A stretch of 64,000 nt of DNA from Diogma glabrata (Eukaryota > Arthropoda > Insecta > Diptera > Cylindrotomidae): NCBI GenBank assembly GCA_963693315.1, contig OY856186.1:457433892-457497891 (forward strand), in the 5' to 3' direction. How positions within the stretch are numbered: the stretch's first letter is position 1; every line of letters begins with the position of its first letter. The notes under the pieces are model-generated. The model was not told the DNA's origin, made no database searches, and worked only from the letters and a program-made list of their open reading frames with translations. Shown one piece after another: positions 57,501-64,000 of the stretch. The translations under genes were made by a program, and so were the position numbers.

Positions 57501-59886
57501 GGACAAAAAGAAAACTACATAATATGTCATATTTTTCTGCTTGTTTCTTCGACAATAGCAATAATAATAATTAAATGTATTTAAATAGGTAGGGTGGCAG
57601 TTATTTAATTTAATCTTTTTGTTTTGATTGTTTTATAATAATAACTATAAAGATTTACGAATTAACAAGTTATACTTTTGTATTTCTCTAGATAATAATT
57701 TGTTTAGTTGAAATTTCTTTTTTAAACTTTTTAATTTATACCAAATGAAAATTTTTTTTAATATAACAAAGTAAAATATTAAATTAAACAAATTACACAG
57801 CCTTTATTTTTACATTTTTAAACATTACTAGATTTAATTTTTCATTTTTTTTAAATTCAATTTTACAAATTATTACAAGAGTTATATTTTATCATAAGAA
57901 TAATTATAGAAAATGATTACATACATTTACTATCAAGATAAACATTAAAACTTTGTACAGAAACACGTTATTACGATTTTTATTGATTTAAAATAGCGCA
58001 GTGAGTGAGTTAGCTTTTTATATTCAAAAAATAAATCTAAAAAATAATATGTTATGGCTAATTTATAATACATAAAAAGGAAATCAGAATCAAAGATTTC
58101 ATTCGATTAATAATTATTTATTATTTTATCAACCTTACTATATATGCAGCATAAAGTGATTTTAATTTTAGTGATAGTTTCAGTATTTCATTTTTTTCTA
58201 GTTTTACGTTTGTTAGAAATAAAAATATTTAATTATGTAATCGAAAAACAAAACACAATCCATAAGTAAGAAATTAAATTTTATACAATTTACACAAGGG
58301 GCGATAGGAAGATGCTCTAACTATGCATGTTGTCATTGGGTATAAAACTGGAATTTTAAAAAATTAAACATGTTAGCCATAACAACCCTATTTCAGTAAA
58401 TTAATTGAATATTTATAGTGTATTCTTTTCGACTTTACCGAAAATGTACAGACACCAAATTATCGAAATTTCTATTCTGTTGTATAGTACAGACACAGAA
58501 TTATGGCTTAGATAGTATTTTCTTGGAAACAGTATTCTTATTTTGTCCACACCGAACAAATCTCATCTCAAAAAGTTATACTGAAAATTTTTGATTTTTA
58601 TTTGGATTTTATCCAATGAAATTCTCTAAAATGTAATGGCATCATTGAATTTGACCAATCAAATTTCACCTTCCCTAGGGCAATTATCAATTATAATTAA
58701 TAAAATTATAGAAATATAAATTAAAAGGTGTGTGTGAAATGTTTTTTTTTGGAACATTTTTGAAGCAAGATGCGTTGATAAAATCCAACTTGGAAAATTA
58801 CTTCTGACAACAAACATTAAAATTTTTGTGATTTTTGTTTGTTTACAGTTGTAGTCATATCGGTTTGTTTGCATAACAGGCAGTGTAAAAATATTCTTTT
58901 GTGAACAAAACTTAATATTTGTATATAGTTATGATGAAAAAACAATTAAAACGGCATGATCTATTAAGCTTAAACATACTATGAATTTTTTATATTCTGC
59001 ACAAAGACATTTTAAAAATTCTGATCAATAGTCTAAAAGAATACACTTAATTTTAAATGGTTTAACATTCTTATCCACAGTGCACGCAAGGTTATATGTA
59101 TTATAATATTTACTTTTAGGAACGCAAAAGACGAGCTAATTTTATTGGAATATTTCCTAGCCCATTTTATTTGCCTTAAAACTAAAAATAGTTATTTGAA
59201 TTTAAAATTCACCTCTTTAAAAAAAATTAACAAATTTTCGAAATAATGAAAAACACAAACTATATCAATGAACGTGTAATTTTTACGATTTTTCATTATC
59301 GTCTGCTTTCTGTGCTCGATTGCGCTTCGACATAGTACTTTCAACGTAAACCAAAAAGTACTGTTTTAATATTGTGAAACAAATTACTATTATAATCGAC
59401 AAGATTGATGTAAAATGGATTCCCCAAATTGAATTTAAAAATGGGCTTATGCAATTACATAATATTCATCCATTTAGGTTATGTAAATATTTGTCCAAAA
59501 CAACTCATCCGAAATATGACAAGAAAATATTTTACATGATCTTACAACATATATTTGCCTAAGATTGGACACTGGTAATGTCAGACGGCTTCCATATATC
59601 TTTAAATCATTATTTTCATCCGTATTTATTTATGTGAGTTCGCTTGTCGTCCATGAGATATAACAAATATTTGTTTAAAATTATAAATAAAACTGGAATA
59701 TAACTTTTGTTTAAATTTAGCTTAGATTTACAGATTTAACTGTACATAAATAACATAAACATCTAAACAAAACGAATAAAAAATCTTCAGTATTTAAATT
59801 AATAGAACACAAAAACGCCAATATTCATTTATGTTAAATATTTTCTTAATTTTCTTTTGGTTTTGTGAGTTTTTAAAATCTAGTAA
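54569..59886. other. Very AT-rich stretch downstream of USP10
   Basis: Composition is close to pure A/T over several kilobases. Apart from the TIR element at 56726-57520 I see no gene, RNA or repeat. A 78-base open stretch after an AG at 56467 has weak coding character and is discussed under rejected items. Confidence 0.5.
56726..57520. mobile_element. TIR element, family member 2
   Basis: ATGTCGTTTTCTTTTTG (56726-56742) is inverted at 57504-57520 as CAAAAAGAAAACTACAT (one mismatch). Internal stretches (GCAGTTTGTATTC, CTGAAAATATTTTTCTGAAT, CAGTTCACAAATACAACTAC) match the element at 28108-29569. No ORF, so it is non-autonomous. Confidence 0.7.
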
Positions 59887-62800
59887 TTATTTATTTATTG
59901 TTGATTGTGGTCCTATTGTATCACAACGTCTATAATAAAGTAAATAAGGTATTCTTGGTGATCGTGGATGTAAAACATGATGTTCAGTAACAGATTTAAC
60001 AATACTATCATCATATCTGATCCAACTATTATAACCTACATGGAAAACATCAGTCAGATAATGTCCTTTAATAGCTTCTTTTCCATCATGATAAACAACC
60101 GCAAACAATTTATATTGTCTTTGTTTTTGAGTATATTTATTCTTTGTAGAAAGAAATCCTGAGGAAAAAAAATCTATTGTTATTCAAAGGAAAATACTTC
60201 ACGTTATAATGAACTTGAAGAGCAACAATTGAGAGTTCGTGGCAAGTTTGAACATTATTAAAATAAACTTTTCAGTTTTATATATGAAAAAAGTTTGGTT
60301 AACAGTTTTACAACAGCTAGCCATACACGATAAGGGTTAACCGCGACTTGGTCCGACAGATAGATAAGTCGGGTTTGGTCCGATCTACCGTTCTCCACTA
60401 AGTTCTTTATCGGACCTGATCTTTGTGTAATAATAAAATCCTAAATTGAAGGATTTTTGATCCGAGAACCAGGCTCTGCATAAATTAAATTGAGCTAAAG
60501 CTAAACCATACGCTAAATAAAATAAGTGCTAGGCCTAGAATTAAAGACGAAACACAAGTCACTTTAGCTCCGAATTAAATACAATATTTTTTCGGCAAAC
60601 GTTTAAATTTTTTGTAAATATGCAATTAAAAAATATGTACATCAAATTTTAAATATAATTTAGTAGATAATAAATTTTCTGAAATTAATTTTTATTGATT
60701 TTGATTCATTAAAATGAACGAAGCCGTTATGCTGTTTTGAACAAATTCATAATCTCATGTTGTTTACTGTCGCCGTGAAAATATGGAAAGAAAATAGCAT
60801 TATATGTCAATAAAGTAAGACTTTGACCTTCTCCCTAGTGGCAGTAAAGAAGTTAATTTTACAGGCGTTTGCCGAAAAAATAATATTTATGAAATTAATG
60901 TTTTGAATTTTGGGAGGCTGATATTTTGGATATTTATAAATATATAATTCTTCAAATTGTATAGGGAAAGTGACATCCGCTGGAAGCGGAATAAAGCTCT
61001 TGTGATACAAGACTAGCACTTTAACGACTGTGCTAGGACAGTTACTAAGTAGTAGAATTAGTAAAAAATATCGTAACCTAGTCGGTACATATTTAAAAAC
61101 ATACATTTCTATCAAAATTTTAATTTATAATACTTACTCGCATCTATTTTAAGCTCAATAGGAAATTCCACAGTCTTTAATATTTTAGTACAACCGTCCA
61201 TTTTATAATCAAAACATTTCAAATGTAAAATTAAAATGGTTGGCAATTCTTCAATTGTAACTTGCTTCCAGGCGGCTACTTCCTGATTTGTTTTTGAGCA
61301 TGTTACTCCTTCTAGTTGGTCTTTAACTACTAACATTTCCAAAGCTTCTTTAACGGAAGCTGCTTTCTGAAAACCAAAAATATATGAACATTTCATGAAG
61401 TACTGCATTAAAATGGAAATTACAATACATATTTGTCTTCAAATGTTTCTGAATAAATCTTTGTTTAGTAAAGCATATTTTAATAATCATACACACATCA
61501 GAGAATACTGTTCCCGCGATTAGACCACTTATTTCAAATCAAAAATTAAAAAAGTCGGCTTAAGTCGTGGGGTTGCTAAAATTCTGTATAAAAGTATTCA
61601 GATCATACGACTTACCTCGATATCCAATTGAAGTGTAAAGAATGGTTGAACTACATCTGTAGATGCATCACCTTCTCTTTGAACACGCGATCTAAGTTGA
61701 CCTCTAAATATATCACTAATAGGCGTCCTTCCAAAATCGGTTGTTCTAGTTATTGATCCTTTATTCCGGGTACCATAAATCACCTAAAACAATATTTATA
61801 ATCTATATTTTAATACCCTGCACAAAGTTTTACCGTGCACTTTTACTTGACTTAAACCCGACATTTGCACACAAATTCTATTTCAATCGAAATGTTAGCA
61901 TTACGAGGTTCCATGAAAATAGATTTTGAGCACATTTGTTGGGTTTAAAGTAGGTAAAATAATTTTTTTGTATGTTTCATATTATAACAAGATAAACGGA
62001 AATAAAGGGAAATCATTTTTTGGTTGTTTTATTTATATTTTATGTGTGTGTAAACATAAGTGCTGAAATTTCGGCCACTGGTATAAAACATCATATTCTT
62101 CCATTAAGCCAATGATAACTTAGTAAGTAAACCACGAAAGACAAAATATATCCTAATCTAATAACGTAACGTTTGAAACATAATTGAATGTATATAACAA
62201 ATTTTCAATAAAGTAATATTTTGATTGGCAAGCAAAATGAAACATTTGAATTCATACACGAAATATGATTTAAAAAATAAAAGGAATCAATCAAGCTCTC
62301 TGTTTCTACTTCTACTGACCTCAAACAAACCAATCAACCAATTATACCTTAGAAATATTGCAAATCGAATACTGTTTCTGAATTTTTCTTTGGATAGTCA
62401 ATAACATTTCTAATTATCCATACACACATCAGAAAATAATGTTCCCACAATTAGACCACTACCACAAAACTGAAGTAATTCGAAGCAGTTGGCATAAGTT
62501 ATAGGGTAAATAATACGAAAGCAAAAATATTTAGACATACCTGCCAATCACTTCCTTCATCACTATGATCTTCACCATTCACGTCAGCCCCATTTACAAC
62601 ATTAGGTTTTTTATCAATGAGTTTCATTAACTGAAAGACAAATATTTTATCATTTAAAATTTTAAATGAAATATGAAAAACTAATATACTAGTTTTATTA
62701 TGCTGTTTGTTTCTCAGCTAGGACATATATCATAAAAAAAATGTGTCAACTCTCAAGAGAAACTTCAAAGACCACGACATAAACTTGTATGACTAAAACA

Positions 62801-64000
62801 GTCAAGGTAAATTCAATCAGTGGAAATTGATTCTCTACCACAGGTGTAACGCTAGCTGATCAATTAAAAATAATCAACCTGCTGACTCCATGTGACATTA
62901 CATACATGATCAATAATAATATAATAAAAGAAAATTACCTCTAGCATTTCATCGTTCATTTTGTTTAATACACAGCCTAAAAACTCTTCTGCATCCTCTT
63001 GTCTCCCTTCGATTTGAAATACATCTGTCCTAATTCCATTAAGCATTTTGTGTATAGCACTTGGTTCAAATGGAGTTTCTGGATTAACATCAGGTAAAGC
63101 GTCTTCTCGCTTTTGACCCTTCTCTCTTCGTGGAATCCGAATAACTGGAGTGGAAGCCATTATAGGAAATTCCGCAGCTAAATCAATCATTGCGTCTATC
63201 ACTGGTGTTGTACTTTTACTTCGCAATCCAGTTGGTTGAGCAGGAATTGTTCGCAGTAAATTATAAAAAGGTGGGCACGAGATTAGAGCTTGAATTATTG
63301 CATTAATATAGCAATAATTAGATCGATTTGTTAATCCACGCGGTATTATACAAACGCTATTATTATCAACCTGATATTTTGCAAAAAAGTTTGCTAACTT
63401 GATTGACCACTCGTCATGAGGTAAAAGTTTTGGTGTATTGAGCTGATTCTTATTTTGATGTGATGTCTTGTTTTCATTGCTGGAATTTACAGTAGAATTT
63501 AGTAAAAGTCCTTGTACAGAAGCAGCCGAATACGAAATTCCACCGGGTGTTGATACAGGATTGTAGTTGGTAGTTTCAAATGGAAACACTTTTGCAATTG
63601 GTTTTTTACCAGAATCGGGAACAGTTGTGGATATATTTAAATTTGTTGGTTTGCCGCTAGAAAACAAACTAGCCCATGTATTTTTAGATGAACTGGCAAC
63701 AGACGCTTGTTGGATCGGTAAAGGATTTACAACCGAATCTTTTACGTTTTGAATATCTAGGATTGGAGAGTTTGGTTGCGGACTTGTAATAGTTGGCGAC
63801 GCTATTTTTTTTTCCTTTATTTCATTGGATGAAACCGACGTGGCAACGGATGTTTCATTTAATTCTTTTTGCTGGGGTAAAGCTTCCACTTGTTTGGATT
63901 CAACAGTTTTTTGTGTTGTAGACGTTTCCACAACCAATTGTTGTGGTATTACGGTTGTAGAAACAGAAGTTGGAGCTGATTGTAATATTATATTATTTGA
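59887..64000 (-). CDS. USP10: Ubiquitin carboxyl-terminal hydrolase 10-like, 3' five exons
   Basis: Minus-strand exons are 62939-64000 (open to the window edge), 62541-62630, 61616-61783, 61138-61366 and 59887-60158. All junctions are GT-AG and the phases match (0,0,0,1). The first exon holds a long Ser/Thr/Pro-rich region and then the catalytic start PRGLTNRSNYCYINAIIQAL, with the Cys codon at 63311-63313, and GRQEDAEEFLGCVLNKM. The short second exon is acidic (EDHSDEGSDWQ). The third has TPISDIFRGQLRS and VVQPFFTLQLDIE. The fourth has AASVKEALEMLVV and LPTILILHLKCFDYK. The last has LFAVVYHDGKEAIKGHYLTD (His codon at 60061-60063) and YLLYYRRCDTI before the stop. Order and motifs are those of USP10, a deubiquitinase of p53, G3BP and translation-related targets in vertebrates. 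The catalytic domain looks complete, so the protein is probably active. The start codon and any N-terminal G3BP motif lie outside. Confidence 0.95.

Overview
This is a 64-kb piece of an AT-rich animal genome, most likely an arthropod and probably an insect. It has split genes with GT-AG introns, RTE-type and PHD/2A-type LINEs, a Crypton, Tc1-like and piggyBac-like DNA transposons and many MITEs. There is no bacterial, organellar or viral gene organisation. The sequence does not fix the species.

Two host genes can be supported. At the right edge, on the minus strand, lie the last five exons of a USP10-type ubiquitin-specific protease (59887-64000, 5' part outside the window). On the left, on the plus strand, seven phase-compatible exons between 4283 and 21366 encode a coiled-coil protein of about 512 residues that I do not recognise. 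Its long introns hold a dead Crypton tyrosine-recombinase element (12786-14441) and a full-length, apparently intact RTE retrotransposon (16941-20367) with a perfect 12-bp target-site duplication.

The middle (about 23-55 kb) is a transposon graveyard with unusually readable nesting. A Tc1-like element with IR/DR ends (24146-26359) has a TTAA-flanked piggyBac-like MITE in its right arm. A TIR element (28108-29569) encloses a small LTR pair. A 36-bp-TIR MITE (29604-29836) is followed by an approximately 620-bp-period tandem array (30250-33040). A LINE copy carries a 5' inversion of the twin-priming kind (33780-34745). A 4.3-kb foldback element (35125-39399) has one arm split by a 2-kb Helentron-like element with internal 270-bp repeats, and a second copy of that element lies at 43183-44790. 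A decayed LINE with a 2A-like N-terminus, PHD-like finger and CCHC tail (44840-48490) is itself interrupted by a dispersed A-tailed repeat that has further copies nearby. A long hairpin MITE (48600-48975) and two related LINE 3' ends (52590-54568) complete the cluster. From 54.6 to 59.9 kb the DNA is very AT-rich and, apart from one TIR element, shows nothing I can name.

I found no CRISPR array, rRNA gene, convincing tRNA gene or bacterial-type operon. The most notable items are the clean RTE insertion with tandem promoter-like 5' monomers, the IR/DR Tc1 with its palindrome-bearing piggyBac MITE, the split foldback/Helentron-like structure, and the unidentified coiled-coil gene.
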